64,000 nt of DNA. It comes from JAEUWI01 sp942492815. Its GTDB lineage: Bacteria; Hydrogenedentota; Hydrogenedentia; Hydrogenedentales; JAEUWI01. The stretch lies in the NCBI GenBank assembly GCA_942492815.1, contig OW818658.1, positions 434,001 through 498,000 of the forward strand, written 5' to 3'. The notes beneath the pieces are model-generated. The model made no database searches and was not told where the DNA came from. It saw only the letters and a program-made list of their open reading frames with translations. Positions 25,427 to 34,776 of the stretch are shown here, one piece after another. Made by a program: the position numbers and the translations under genes. Position 1 is the first letter of the stretch, and every line of letters starts with the position of its first letter.

Positions 25427-26092
25427 CTACACAAATCGGACACGTCTTTCAATTAGAGCGACCACGACTGGGTCAACGTCTATCAGTAGGGTAAGCGGCG
25501 TGGGGTACGTTCGGCTATAGAGCGTTGCTCTTCGACCGTCGCAGATCGCCGGTGGCTGCTCTAGAACGACGGCAGCTAAGGCATCATATGCCAGTCGTCG
25601 GAAGACTTCGTAGGCATCGTGACCCCTGAAGATCTCATAGACAACTTTGAAAAGCTTAAAGCCTTCTGGATCTGCAAGGAGTTCGTAAGAATTTCGCAGT
25701 CCCACCACCAGCATCATTAGGCCTTCTCGATGGGAGGCGGCACCCTCTTTTCGAATGAAGCCCTTGACCACAGGTTTCCACAAAGACTCCATACCCCAAG
25801 CTCGAAGTATCTGAAGTGCGCAATCGACCAATTCCTCATCCCCACGAATGTTTAACAGGGCAACGATAGCGTCCTGATAGCGGAGGGCGATAGTGGAATC
25901 CTGGATGCTGTAGAGCAGGAGTAAGTCCAGCAACTGAACCTTTTCCAAGGCGTTCCATGATTCTTCATGGAGTACTCCATGGATTAGTCTGTCGAAGTCC
26001 GCTTCTGTCAGGCTGCGGGCACGGTGTATTTCATGGAAAACTGTCCAATCCTTGAGATCTGCCGTGTTTTCGGGTTCATCACGTGCCGACAT
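25427..26092 (-). CDS. Uncharacterised helical (HEAT-like) protein
   Basis: A 221-residue cytoplasmic protein, no signal peptide. Start at the ATG at 26092 is preceded by GAGG at suitable distance; an in-frame ATG at 26122 is the alternative. The sequence is a series of amphipathic helices ('VQLLDLLLLYSIQDS', 'ALRYQDAIVALLNIRGDEEL', 'CALQILRAWGMESLWKPVV'), resembling HEAT-like repeats. I recognise no family. It converges on the higBA pair, so it may be accessory DNA. Confidence 0.6.
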   Translation of the reverse strand: MSARDEPENTADLKDWTVFHEIHRARSLTEADFDRLIHGVLHEESWNALEKVQLLDLLLLYSIQDSTIALRYQDAIVALLNIRGDEELVDCALQILRAWGMESLWKPVVKGFIRKEGAASHREGLMMLVVGLRNSYELLADPEGFKLFKVVYEIFRGHDAYEVFRRLAYDALAAVVLEQPPAICDGRRATLYSRTYPTPLTLLIDVDPVVVALIERRVRFV

Positions 26093-26188
26093 AATTTGCC
26101 TCAACCCCCGACATCTCCTCATTTATCCGGCGGGCTGGACTGTTGTCAATTGCCACCGCTCCAACGGCATGTTATTTCACCGAGTACC

Positions 26189-26599
26189 CTATTCCCCGCC
26201 ACCGAGTGAGATATCCCGCCGCGAGGTCGAGATCGTAATCGTGAAGCCCGCGATCACGTCAAACAGTGACATCAACGTCAGGATCATGAAGGTGGCCGTC
26301 CCCGCGCCCGCCACGACGATGTACTCCACCAGAAAGACCACGAAGGTGAGCATGGACAGGGCGTGGTCGATGATGGTGGCCTTCGACGACCGGGTGGACT
26401 TCAGGATTTCGAAATAGAGCAGCACGATACCCAGCATCACCAGAATATCGCCCAGCTTCAGTTGCATAGCCTCGTCGTTCGCCATCAGGGGGATGCGGAT
26501 CACGTCCGGATTCGCGGCCACGGAGTTGCCCGTCAGCATGAGGGCGTTGTAGGTGATGAGAATGATGGCAAGGAGGGGAAAGTGACGCAGATAGTTCAT
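26189..26599 (-). CDS. Small four-TM membrane protein
   Basis: A 136-residue protein with four hydrophobic segments ('HFPLLAIILITYNALML', 'LGDILVMLGIVLLYFEIL', 'ALSMLTFVVFLVEYIVVA', 'ATFMILTLMSLFDVIAGFTI') and a short polar C-terminus. The arrangement and size resemble small conserved inner-membrane proteins of unknown function. No operon partner is clear: the neighbour at 25427-26092 is on the same strand with a ~96-base gap. Confidence 0.6.
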   Translation of the reverse strand: MNYLRHFPLLAIILITYNALMLTGNSVAANPDVIRIPLMANDEAMQLKLGDILVMLGIVLLYFEILKSTRSSKATIIDHALSMLTFVVFLVEYIVVAGAGTATFMILTLMSLFDVIAGFTITISTSRRDISLGGGE

Positions 26600-26704
26600 G
26601 GAAGCACCGGCCTTTGACGTTGGGGAACCAAGCAGGCCCGCAACGCTCGCAGGGGCCAGCCGCCATTAAAGCAAACCCGGGGGGCGGGTGCAAGAAATGC
26701 GGAA

Positions 26705-26740
26705 CAAAGGAGCTCGGACAGGACTGTCCAAGCTCCTTTG
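26705..26740. repeat. Near-perfect 36-base palindrome downstream of the sigma-factor fusion gene
   Basis: Arms of 17 bases (26705-26721 and 26724-26740) pair with one mismatch around a tiny loop. The core GGACAGGACTGTCC resembles the GGACATTCATGTCC core of the 30-bp inverted repeats at 29438 and 29594, so these are one repeat family. On the - strand it follows the stop of the 26774 gene and may help terminate it, but there is no strong T-run. Confidence 0.65.
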
Positions 26741-26773
26741 GCTGCGTAGTTCTTCAGCGCCGATGATCAGCCC

Positions 26774-29350
26774 TCAGCGACTTGAATACAGCAGATCTTG
26801 CTTCAGCGTTTCGCCCTCTTGCAGCGTCACGGTCTCGGGCTCCGGCGTGCGAGAGTAGCCGCCTCGTATCGGAATCCAGCGTGGACCAAATTCGTAGACT
26901 CCTGCGATTACGGGGCCCAGGCGATAGGTGCCGTCGCTCTGGGCGTCGATCCAATAGGTCATCTGGTCGCCGTTGGTCAGTGAGGTCTTCGCCAACAGCC
27001 GGGCCGTTTCCAAGGGTTCATCGTCAACCAGGACGACACCTTCCAGGTACGCCCCACTTTGCGTATCGAAGTCGAAGTCCAGATGGTGCGATTCACCATT
27101 TACCAGCGTGGTCTCTCGTTCGATGATCTGGCTCAATCCATCCACGGAGAGGCGTGCGGAAATGGTGAGAAGTCCCGTGGGCACGTTCTCCATATGGAAT
27201 ACACCATCAGCGCCCAGGAAAGCCATCAGCTTCGCCGTGTTCTCGGAGCCAACGCTGACACTGGCCTGGCGTTCGCCGACCGGTGCGCCGTCCAGAGTTA
27301 CGACGCCATCTATCGTCGCGCCGCGGGTCAGTGTAATGCGGATCGGTGACGCCGTAGATGCGTCGATCCACGCTGCCGCATAGCCTTTTTTATGCGCCGA
27401 CACGACGCTCAGTGTCGGGGGATATTCGGTAAGCGTGAATGCGCCGGTGCTGTCTGTGGTCGTGACGCCCTCGGCACCCATAAACGCGATTCCTATTTTC
27501 GAACCTCGATCGAGAAACTCGTGATGGCCGAAGTAGATCCGCGCCTCGGCGACGCCCTCACCCGCTTCGTCCACCACGACGCCCGAGCGCGGTTTCGCGG
27601 GTTGTAAGAGTACCTCTACACCGTCGAGAACCGCCCCCGGACTGACGCCAGAGAGCGACTTTAGTCCGGTCACATAGCCCGGTGCGGCCACCGCAATTCG
27701 AATCGCTTCACTTCGGCCAGCTCGGAATGAGAAGGTCCCATCCTCATCGGTTGCCAATTCATTACGACTTACCGATTCAGTCCGCTCCTCTTCATTCTCC
27801 ATGTGTGGACCTTCCAGGGGCCAGTGATCAAGGCGAAACGCCGTAACCGGTTCGCGGGTCTCGGCGTCCCGGACCCACCCGCTGATTGCGGGGGCGCGCT
27901 CGAGTACGAAATCCTCCTCGTGGCCGTCCAGCACGATGGACGATCGGTCAATGTGGAGACAATGCTCTACGTCAATCTCGACATTCACACTGAGCGCTGG
28001 CACATCGGGAAATCCGGTAAACGTGTAGCGCCCGTCTTCGCTGGTTTTGGTTTCCAATTGCTGAACTTCCTGGCCGTTGGTCGATTCAAAGGCATAATAC
28101 GTGCTGACCACTATGCCCGCAGCAGGCGCTCCGTCGTCTTGTGTAACGTAGCCTGACAGGGTCAACGGCCCCGTGTGCCAGATCGCCTCCAGCCCGGTTA
28201 TTGCCTCGCCATTGGGAAGTGGAATCGAGTCCCGGTCAAGTTCTGCCCGCCGCCCAGTCCTCGGGTGCTCCGCCGTGACCACGTAGTTGCCGGGTGGCAG
28301 ACTGTCCAGTAGAAACTCGCCGTTTTCATTGGTCAACACCTGCGACTCGTGATCCTCGAACCTGGCCATCACGGTCCACTCGGCCAGCGGCTCTCCCTCG
28401 GCGGTGTAGACTCGCCCGGCCATGGAGCCCAAAGATTGAAGAGGTGTCGCGGCACTACCTGCGAGAGAAACCTCTGGCGCGACGACGGGTGACTCTGGTA
28501 GCGCTGATGCTGGCGTTGCAGCCGGTTCCACCTCGGGCGTCTCCGACGGTAACGTTGTCGGGGTGGCCCTGCTGGCCGTCTCAGGTGGATCGGATTGGAG
28601 CAACAATGTTGCCGCCAAAACGGCGGTCCCGACAAGCACCAGGATTGCGACAATAGATTTCATGGCGAGCATGCCTCCCAAAGTAAAAGTTGCGATTGGT
28701 GACAACGCAGCGGCCCCGCCCCCCGCCAAGGCCAGCGTGCCGAGTTTCGCGGCGGCGGTACCGGGCATTGCATGGCTGGGTGCGGCGGCGAGCATTCCGC
28801 TCAGCGTCGCCGCGCTGATGGGCAGGCCGCGCCCCGACAGGTGCTTCCGAATGCCCTCGATACCCTGCTTCAATTGGTATTGGATGGTCGATGCGGGCAG
28901 GCCCGTGTCCGAGGCGATCTCCGCGTAGGAACGGCCCTGGAGGAATCGCAGGACCACGGGTCGCTGTAGCTTGTCCGGCAGCGCCGCGATGGCCTCGTCT
29001 ACACAGGTGCTCACATCGTCCCACGTCGCCTCGATGGTGATGGCTTGGCCGGCCGCGAAGCGCGCCTCCCGATCCGCGCGGCTGCGTTCCGAGCGCAATC
29101 GATCAACGGCGCGCCGGGTGGCCGTCGTGTGGAGGAAACCCGGGAGCGAGTGAACCCGCGCACGGGATTGAAGCAATTCCAGGAAACAATCCTGCGCGGC
29201 ATCCTCCGCTGCGGGCGAAGAGTGCAACACCCGCAGGCACGCGGAATAGACCAGCGGCCCATAACGCGCCACCAGTTCCGCAAAAGCATCGGCATCGCGG
29301 CGCGTGCGCCAATGATCCAGTAACAGGGCATCGGGAGTATTCGCGTGCAT
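26774..29350 (-). CDS. ECF sigma factor fused to a transmembrane helix and carboxypeptidase-regulatory-like domains
   Basis: An 858-residue protein. Residues about 10-90 are sigma region 2 ('DADAFAELVARYGPLVYSAC', 'AEDAAQDCFLELLQ', 'FLHTTATRRAVDRLRSE'), and about 118-172 are region 4 ('LPDKLQRPVVLRFLQGRSYA', 'LPASTIQYQLKQGIEGIRKH'). A hydrophobic helix at about 232-252 is followed by a Thr/Pro-rich linker and then several Ig-like carboxypeptidase-regulatory repeats ('GSMAGRVYTAEGEPLAEWTV', 'LTLSGYVTQDDGAPAAGIVV'). The topology puts the sigma domain in the cytoplasm and ~600 residues outside. Release by proteolysis or direct sensing is inferred. AGGAAAGGA precedes the start. Confidence 0.88.
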   Translation of the reverse strand: MHANTPDALLLDHWRTRRDADAFAELVARYGPLVYSACLRVLHSSPAAEDAAQDCFLELLQSRARVHSLPGFLHTTATRRAVDRLRSERSRADREARFAAGQAITIEATWDDVSTCVDEAIAALPDKLQRPVVLRFLQGRSYAEIASDTGLPASTIQYQLKQGIEGIRKHLSGRGLPISAATLSGMLAAAPSHAMPGTAAAKLGTLALAGGGAAALSPIATFTLGGMLAMKSIVAILVLVGTAVLAATLLLQSDPPETASRATPTTLPSETPEVEPAATPASALPESPVVAPEVSLAGSAATPLQSLGSMAGRVYTAEGEPLAEWTVMARFEDHESQVLTNENGEFLLDSLPPGNYVVTAEHPRTGRRAELDRDSIPLPNGEAITGLEAIWHTGPLTLSGYVTQDDGAPAAGIVVSTYYAFESTNGQEVQQLETKTSEDGRYTFTGFPDVPALSVNVEIDVEHCLHIDRSSIVLDGHEEDFVLERAPAISGWVRDAETREPVTAFRLDHWPLEGPHMENEEERTESVSRNELATDEDGTFSFRAGRSEAIRIAVAAPGYVTGLKSLSGVSPGAVLDGVEVLLQPAKPRSGVVVDEAGEGVAEARIYFGHHEFLDRGSKIGIAFMGAEGVTTTDSTGAFTLTEYPPTLSVVSAHKKGYAAAWIDASTASPIRITLTRGATIDGVVTLDGAPVGERQASVSVGSENTAKLMAFLGADGVFHMENVPTGLLTISARLSVDGLSQIIERETTLVNGESHHLDFDFDTQSGAYLEGVVLVDDEPLETARLLAKTSLTNGDQMTYWIDAQSDGTYRLGPVIAGVYEFGPRWIPIRGGYSRTPEPETVTLQEGETLKQDLLYSSR

Positions 29351-29713
29351 CGTCGTTCCTTTCCTCGCTCGTGCATTCTATAGAAGATGTCGTAGTCGAG
29401 GCAGGAATTTACGAAAGGAATTCCGAATTTGCGCGGCAAAGGATCTTGGACATTCATGTCCGAGGCAGAGCACACCGCAACTCCGACTGGCACTCGAGGT
29501 TTGTCCAGAGGTTCTGGCGATGCCAATGTCTTGATTCCGGCACACCCGGCCCGCCTGCAAACGGCGAGCGGGCTACGATACCCGAGAGCATTTTGCCTCG
29601 GACATGAATGTCCAAGATCCTTTTTGTCCCCCTTTCACGCTTGCCGGGCGTTACCTGCTATACTTGCGCCAATTTCTCCGGGCGCGATCCCACAACCAGC
29701 GAGGTTTCCTCTA
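29351..29713. repeat. Divergent gap with perfect 30-bp inverted repeats (MITE-like)
   Basis: Arms at 29438-29467 and 29594-29623 are exact reverse complements of 30 bases, 126 bases apart. Each arm contains its own dyad GGACATTCATGTCC. The total length of 186 bases, perfect terminal inverted repeats and no ORF fit a MITE-like element; I see no clear target-site duplication. It lies upstream of the mtlD-like gene. Confidence 0.7.
29656..29664 (+). promoter_or_regulatory. Extended -10 element upstream of the mtlD-like gene
   Basis: TGCTATACT is an extended -10 box (TGnTATAAT type), about 50 bases ahead of the TTG start at 29714. Very similar boxes lie at 32439-32447 (TGCTATAGT) and 42895-42903 (TGGTATACT), so this may be a favoured promoter form in this genome. 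Confidence 0.45.
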
Positions 29714-30874
29714 TTGAACGGACAGGCGGTGCATTTTGGCGCGGGCAACATTGGCCGCGGGTTCATCGGGCAGCTCTATTGGGAGTCCGGCTTTCACACC
29801 ACGTTTGTGGATGTGAACGAGGCCGTGGTGTCGCTGCTGAAGACCCGGAACAGCTACCCACTCCATCTGGTCTCCGAGACGACGGAGAAGATGGTGATTG
29901 ATAATGTGACGGCCATCCACGGGGCCGATATCGAGGCCATCGCCGACGCCCTGGCGGACGCGACCATCGCCTCCACGGCCGTGGGCTCGCCCATCCTCCC
30001 GCGCATCGCCCCGGCCATTGCCCGGGGCATCGAAAAGCGCTTTTCCCGGCCCGATGCGGCCCCGCTCAATATAATTATCTGCGAGAACGTCCTCCGGGGC
30101 GACGCCATCCTCCGGGAGGCGGTCCGTAACTTCCTCTCGCCCGAGTGGTATGAGACCCTGGAGAAGAAGGTGGGCTTCGTGGAGGCCTCCATCGGCCGGA
30201 TGGTGCCGCGGATGACCGAGGCGCAGATGGCGGAGGACCCCCTGCTGGTCTGCGTGGAGCCCTATTGCGAACTGCCCCTGGCGGCGGACGGATTCGTGGG
30301 CGAGATGCCCAATATAGCCCACGCCAAGGCTTACCCGAACTTCGCGGCCTACGTGGAGCGGAAGCTCTTCGTCCACAACATGAGCCATGCCGCCACGGCC
30401 TACCTCGGCCACATCCAGGGCCACAAGTACATCTACGAGGCCATCCAGGATCCCCTCGTTCGCCCTATCGTGGAGGCGGCGCTTCAGGAGAGTTGCCTGG
30501 GCCTTTCCCGAAAGCATGGCCTCGACAAGGCTGCCCTCGACGCCTTTTCCGCCGACCTGATTCAGCGGTACCAGAACAAGGCCCTGGCTGATCAGGTGGC
30601 CCGGGTGGGTGCGGATCCCAAGCGCAAGCTGGGCCCGGAAGACCGGCTCATCGCCCCGGCGCGGATGTGCGTGCAGCAGGGCGTGAAACCCATCGCACTG
30701 GTACAGGTCATCATCGCCGCGCTGGATTTCGAGGAGCCAAACGACCCGTCGGCGGTGGAGATGCAGACCCTCCTGCGCCTCAAGGGCGTCGATGGCGTGC
30801 TGGATACCATCTGCCAACTCGGCCCCAACGAGCCCCTGCGCGAGCTGATTGAGGATGTCGTAGCGCCGACGTGA
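29714..30874 (+). CDS. mtlD: Mannitol-1-phosphate 5-dehydrogenase family protein
   Basis: A 386-residue protein, matching E. coli MtlD in size. The start is TTG at 29714, with GAGG nine bases upstream; no ATG gives the conserved N-terminus. The NAD-binding loop is 'VHFGAGNIGRGFIGQLYWES', and the catalytic domain has 'GFVEASIGRMVPRMTE' and 'YVERKLFVHNMSHAATAYLG' (the polyol dehydrogenase K-x5-N-x2-H block reads 'KLFVHNMSH'). It interconverts mannitol-1-phosphate and fructose-6-phosphate. No PTS transporter is nearby, so mannitol may be made as a compatible solute or the substrate may differ. Confidence 0.85.
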   Translation: MNGQAVHFGAGNIGRGFIGQLYWESGFHTTFVDVNEAVVSLLKTRNSYPLHLVSETTEKMVIDNVTAIHGADIEAIADALADATIASTAVGSPILPRIAPAIARGIEKRFSRPDAAPLNIIICENVLRGDAILREAVRNFLSPEWYETLEKKVGFVEASIGRMVPRMTEAQMAEDPLLVCVEPYCELPLAADGFVGEMPNIAHAKAYPNFAAYVERKLFVHNMSHAATAYLGHIQGHKYIYEAIQDPLVRPIVEAALQESCLGLSRKHGLDKAALDAFSADLIQRYQNKALADQVARVGADPKRKLGPEDRLIAPARMCVQQGVKPIALVQVIIAALDFEEPNDPSAVEMQTLLRLKGVDGVLDTICQLGPNEPLRELIEDVVAPT

Positions 30875-30905
30875 GAAGCGCTCGCTGTCGCAGAACTGCT
30901 CCAAT

Positions 30906-30981
30906 GTTGCAGGGACATCAGCGGCAACAGGGACGGCAGAAAAGATAGGTCCCTGCTGTCGCTGTCGTCCCTGAAGTCCCT
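30906..30981. repeat. AGGGAC word repeat between mtlD-like and lpd genes
   Basis: 'AGGGAC' words spaced by CAGCGGCAAC-like strings on the left face 'GTCCCT' words on the right, making an imperfect hairpin of about 75 bases. It is a fifth distinct repeat vocabulary in this window. It may terminate mtlD transcription. Confidence 0.6.
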
Positions 30982-31039
30982 ACGGGCCCACAAGAATATT
31001 CACAAACCGACAATAGCAATCAATAAAAGAAAGATTCCG

Positions 31040-32431
31040 ATGAGCAAATACGATGTTGCCGTAGTGGGAACGGGGCCCGGGGGATATGTGGCGGCCATTC
31101 GCGCTGCCCAGCGCGGGGCGAAAGTGGCGGTGATCGAAAAGAACGCCCTTGGTGGTGTTTGCCTTAACGTCGGGTGTATTCCGACAAAAACCCTCATCTA
31201 CAGCGCCGAGCTTTATCGGAAGATGCAGCACGCAGACGATTACGGGTTGAAGGTTGATGGCGCAAGTTTTGACATGAAGGCCATGGTCGCCCGGAAGAAC
31301 AAAGTCGTGGCCACCAACACCGGCGGCATCGACGCCCTCTTCAAAGCCCACGGCATCGATGTGATCCGGGGTGAAGGTGTCATCACGGCTCCGGGAGAGA
31401 TTAAAGTGGGGGACACCCTTGTCCACGCCACATCGATCATCATCGCCACAGGGGGACGTCCCGCCCAGTTGCCCGGCCTGGAGTTCAACGGCAAGACCGT
31501 CATCGGCAGCACCGACGCCCTGGAGCTCACCGAGCTGCCGAAGCGGATCGGCGTCATCGGTGCCGGGGCCATCGGCGCGGAGTTTGCCTGCATCTGGAAT
31601 GCCCTGGATGCCGAGGTCACGCTCATCGAGGCGATGCCCCATGTGCTGCCCCGTGAAGACGAAGATCTGAGCAAGCGCCTGGCCGCCGGATTGAAGCGCA
31701 AGGGTATCGACATCCGGACGAGCACCAAGGTCCAGGAACTCAAACATACGAAAAGCGGCGTGACCCTGACCCTGGAAGGGGCCAAGGCGGGCGACGTGGA
31801 AGTCGATCTCGTGCTCGTGGGCATCGGCCTGGAGTGCAACTCTGAAGTCGTCACCCGCACCCCCGGCCTGGGCGTCCAGACCGGCCCGAGGGGCGGCATT
31901 CTCGTTGACGAGCGCATGGAAACCACCGTGCCCGGCATCTACGCCATCGGCGACGTGATCAACAAGACCTGGCTGGCCCATGGGGCATCGGCCGAGGGCA
32001 TCGTGGCCGCGACCAACGCCACCGGTGGCAACCGCCACATGAACTATCGCGTCGTGCCCTCGTGCACCTTCACCTCGCCGGAAGTGGCCAGTGTCGGGCT
32101 GACGGAAACCCAGGCGAAGGCTGAGGGATATACAGTGAAGACCGGCACCTTCCTCTTCGCGGGGAACGGCCGGGCCCATGCCATGGGCGAGACCGAAGGT
32201 CTGGTGAAGATCGTGGGCGACGCCGCCACGGACCAGTTGCTCGGGCTCCACATCATGGGCGCGGAAGCGGGCGAACTCATTGCCGCAGGCGCCATGGCCA
32301 TGTCGCTGGAAGCGACGGTGGAAGAAATTGCCCACACGATTCACACCCACCCGACCCTTGCGGAAGCGATTATGGAAGCGGCCGAAGACTACTACGGTGA
32401 AGGCATCCATACCCGCCCGGCAAAGCGCTAG
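31040..32431 (+). CDS. lpdA: Dihydrolipoyl dehydrogenase
   Basis: A 463-residue FAD flavoprotein (E3 of 2-oxoacid dehydrogenase and glycine cleavage complexes). FAD loop 'VVGTGPGGYVAAIRAAQRGA', redox-active disulfide 'GGVCLNVGCIPTKTL', NAD loop 'IGVIGAGAIGAEFACIWNAL', the FAD-contacting 'TTVPGIYAIGDV', and the interface catalytic 'HTHPTLAEAIMEA' with His-x4-Glu at the C-terminus. All catalytic parts are intact. No E1 or E2 genes are adjacent, so it probably serves complexes encoded elsewhere. Confidence 0.96.
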   Translation: MSKYDVAVVGTGPGGYVAAIRAAQRGAKVAVIEKNALGGVCLNVGCIPTKTLIYSAELYRKMQHADDYGLKVDGASFDMKAMVARKNKVVATNTGGIDALFKAHGIDVIRGEGVITAPGEIKVGDTLVHATSIIIATGGRPAQLPGLEFNGKTVIGSTDALELTELPKRIGVIGAGAIGAEFACIWNALDAEVTLIEAMPHVLPREDEDLSKRLAAGLKRKGIDIRTSTKVQELKHTKSGVTLTLEGAKAGDVEVDLVLVGIGLECNSEVVTRTPGLGVQTGPRGGILVDERMETTVPGIYAIGDVINKTWLAHGASAEGIVAATNATGGNRHMNYRVVPSCTFTSPEVASVGLTETQAKAEGYTVKTGTFLFAGNGRAHAMGETEGLVKIVGDAATDQLLGLHIMGAEAGELIAAGAMAMSLEATVEEIAHTIHTHPTLAEAIMEAAEDYYGEGIHTRPAKR

Positions 32432-32438
32432 GTTAATT

Positions 32439-32447
32439 TGCTATAGT
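32439..32447 (+). promoter_or_regulatory. Extended -10 element upstream of the YfhO-like gene
   Basis: TGCTATAGT sits eight bases after the lpdA stop and about 83 bases before the next start codon. The stretch between holds GCGGGGGATTGACTCCGC, a possible leader hairpin. Weak evidence for an internal promoter. Confidence 0.4.
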
Positions 32448-32529
32448 ACAGGGCTCGCAGGTGCGGCGGGGGATTGACTCCGCTCCCGCGGGTCCTTTTT
32501 CTTTGGCAAGCCAACACAGGGAAGAGCGC

Positions 32530-34776
32530 ATGATACGAAGCTGGGGATATAAGCTTAGAGAAAATGCCGGGTGCATTCTGCTCCTGGTCGTCCTGCCCGT
32601 GTCGGTCTTTGCCCCTTCGCTCTTTCAGGGAAAAGTGCCCTTCGCGCCCGAAGGTATTCTGAGCCTGCCCCCCTGGGAATCGGTGGAAGTTCCCCCCACG
32701 GCGCGCCCGGAAGCGGCCCTGTCCACCTGGCAGTTGAACACGGCCTGGCCTTCCTATCGTTATATCAGCGAGCATGGCGGGGTGCCGGGCGATCTCCTCT
32801 GGAACCCGGACGCAGGTCTGGGGCAGCCCTTTGCTGCCAATGTGGCCAATCGATGCTATTCGCCGTTTTCCATTCCCTTTTATCTGTTTGATATGGGGTT
32901 GGCGTGGTCCATAAGTCTCTGCCTGAAGCTCGTTGTGTCGGGTTGCGTTGCTTTCTATGTGGCCCGGCGCTATGGATTTACTGCGGGCTATGCCCTCATC
33001 GTCGCACTCGTCTGCCAGTGGAGCGGGCCGGTTTTCGTCTGGGGCGCCGAGCCCATGGGCGACGTCCTGCCCTGGTTTCCCCTGGCCGTGCTGGCCACCG
33101 ACCGGCTGCTCCTGGGGCAGTTCTGGGCCTGGCCCAAGCTGGCCATCGCCGTGGCGCTCATGGCGGTCGGTGGCGAACTCCGGGTGCTGGCCGTGCTGCT
33201 GGCGGTGCTGGCGATCTATCTCGTGTTGCGCCGAGTCCGAGATGCGCACCATGTGCGGCTGCGGGCCGCCCTGCCCGGCTACCTGATCGGTCTCGCGGTG
33301 GGCCTTGGGCTGGCGGCGCCCCAGCTTCTGCCCTATCTGACCCTGCTGCGGGAAGGCACCACGGCGTCGGGGGCCTACCCATGGCCCGTTTCCTCCAGTC
33401 TCCTTCTTGGCCTGTTCGGTCCGGGTTACTTCCAGTCCGTCACGGGTATGGTGAATCCCCTGGCCCATCTGGTCTATATCGGACTCACTTCCGTGCTCCT
33501 CGTGGGTATCTGGCTGGCCCTCCGGCGCTATGTGGAAAAGCCCCTGCGCCATCGCGTGGAGAGTCTGGCCCTGGCCGCGCTCGTCGCTGCCGCGATTCCC
33601 TTTCTCGCACAGGACCTCCTGCCCAGGCTGCCCCTGCTCCGTCTGATTCAGCCGGCGCACTACCTGGCGGTGCTGGCCTTTCCCATCGCTTTGCTTTCGG
33701 CCGGTGCCTCTGAAACCTGGCTACACCTCAATGCCGACGAGTGCAAGCGCGTGCTCGTTCGCCTGGCCTTCACGTTGCCCTTTGTCTGGGGTGGGCTCGT
33801 AGTGGCCTGCATCGCTTTCGGCCTTTCCGGCGTGGGAGACATGCCCTGGGGAACGCTCGCCGGTTTGCTGAGCCTGATGGTATTGCTGGCGGTGCTCTTC
33901 GGCTATACCCTGCTGAATCCCAAACCCCGGCTCATGGCCGGTGGCATTGTGGGCCTGCTCCTGATCGCCATCTGCTGGGGACGCTTCCCCGAGCTGGTGC
34001 AGACGGATCGCGCGCTGATCTATCCCGAGACCCGCATTGTGAAGGCGCTCCAGTCCGTGGGTACGCGCGTCGGCGGAACGGCCGGACTTCGGGCTTGGCC
34101 GCTGAACGGCAACGGCATCCCAGCGCTTTTCGCACAGAGCACCGTGACGCTTCATCGCACGGCCCGCTTCCTCGCCCAGGTGGACGAAAACCCGCTCCTC
34201 CAGCGGCGGGCGGGCGTGGGCTCGCTACTCCTGCAGCGGAGCGACATTCAGGGGCCCTATGCCGCGGTGCGTGCTGACCTGAATATCGTCGATGTCTTCG
34301 ATTCGGGCGCGGTGCTCTTTCGCGACCTTTCCACGACCTCGCCCTTCCGCATTGCCCACGAAATAAGGGACAGCAGCGAACCGGATCTGCCGCCCCTGAG
34401 CCTGGATAGCGTGCCGGTTGCGGAGGGCTTTGCCATGCCCCGCCGAGAGGGCCCTTTTCAGGACACGATCCGGTTGCGGGACGTGCCCCGGCACACGGAA
34501 ATCCCCCTGGAGGTGGAGACCAACCAACCGGGCATGCTGATCGTTGCGGCGGCGTGGTACCCCGGCTGGCGCGCCTGGGTGGACGGCAAAGAGACGCCGG
34601 TGCATCCGGTGGACGGAATCTTTCAGGGCATCGAGCTCATGTCGGGCAAGCACGAAGTCGATTTGCGCTTCGAGCCTTCAGACTTCCGCAATGGGTTGTT
34701 TGTATTTGTCGGTTCTGCGCTACTGGCGACCTTCGGTGTTTTTCGCGCCGTCCGAAGCCGTCCCAGGCATCACTAG
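32530..34776 (+). CDS. YfhO-like polytopic membrane protein
   Basis: A 748-residue protein starting at ATG 32530 (AGAGCG upstream). Residues about 20-520 contain ten or more hydrophobic segments, and the N-terminal loop has 'PFAPEGILSLPPWESVE'. The last ~220 residues are a soluble beta-rich domain ending in 'AAAWYPGWRAWVDGKETPVH' and 'GIFQGIELMSGKHEVDLRFE', the characteristic C-terminus of YfhO-family membrane proteins (GT-C-like, implicated in glycosylation of lipoteichoic acid in Bacillus). Substrate here unknown; probably a surface-glycan transferase. Confidence 0.75.
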   Translation: MIRSWGYKLRENAGCILLLVVLPVSVFAPSLFQGKVPFAPEGILSLPPWESVEVPPTARPEAALSTWQLNTAWPSYRYISEHGGVPGDLLWNPDAGLGQPFAANVANRCYSPFSIPFYLFDMGLAWSISLCLKLVVSGCVAFYVARRYGFTAGYALIVALVCQWSGPVFVWGAEPMGDVLPWFPLAVLATDRLLLGQFWAWPKLAIAVALMAVGGELRVLAVLLAVLAIYLVLRRVRDAHHVRLRAALPGYLIGLAVGLGLAAPQLLPYLTLLREGTTASGAYPWPVSSSLLLGLFGPGYFQSVTGMVNPLAHLVYIGLTSVLLVGIWLALRRYVEKPLRHRVESLALAALVAAAIPFLAQDLLPRLPLLRLIQPAHYLAVLAFPIALLSAGASETWLHLNADECKRVLVRLAFTLPFVWGGLVVACIAFGLSGVGDMPWGTLAGLLSLMVLLAVLFGYTLLNPKPRLMAGGIVGLLLIAICWGRFPELVQTDRALIYPETRIVKALQSVGTRVGGTAGLRAWPLNGNGIPALFAQSTVTLHRTARFLAQVDENPLLQRRAGVGSLLLQRSDIQGPYAAVRADLNIVDVFDSGAVLFRDLSTTSPFRIAHEIRDSSEPDLPPLSLDSVPVAEGFAMPRREGPFQDTIRLRDVPRHTEIPLEVETNQPGMLIVAAAWYPGWRAWVDGKETPVHPVDGIFQGIELMSGKHEVDLRFEPSDFRNGLFVFVGSALLATFGVFRAVRSRPRHH

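Noticed and set aside
26705..26740. Rho-independent terminator for the sigma-fusion gene
   Set aside because: The hairpin is strong but no T-tract follows on the - strand; kept as a repeat-family palindrome instead.
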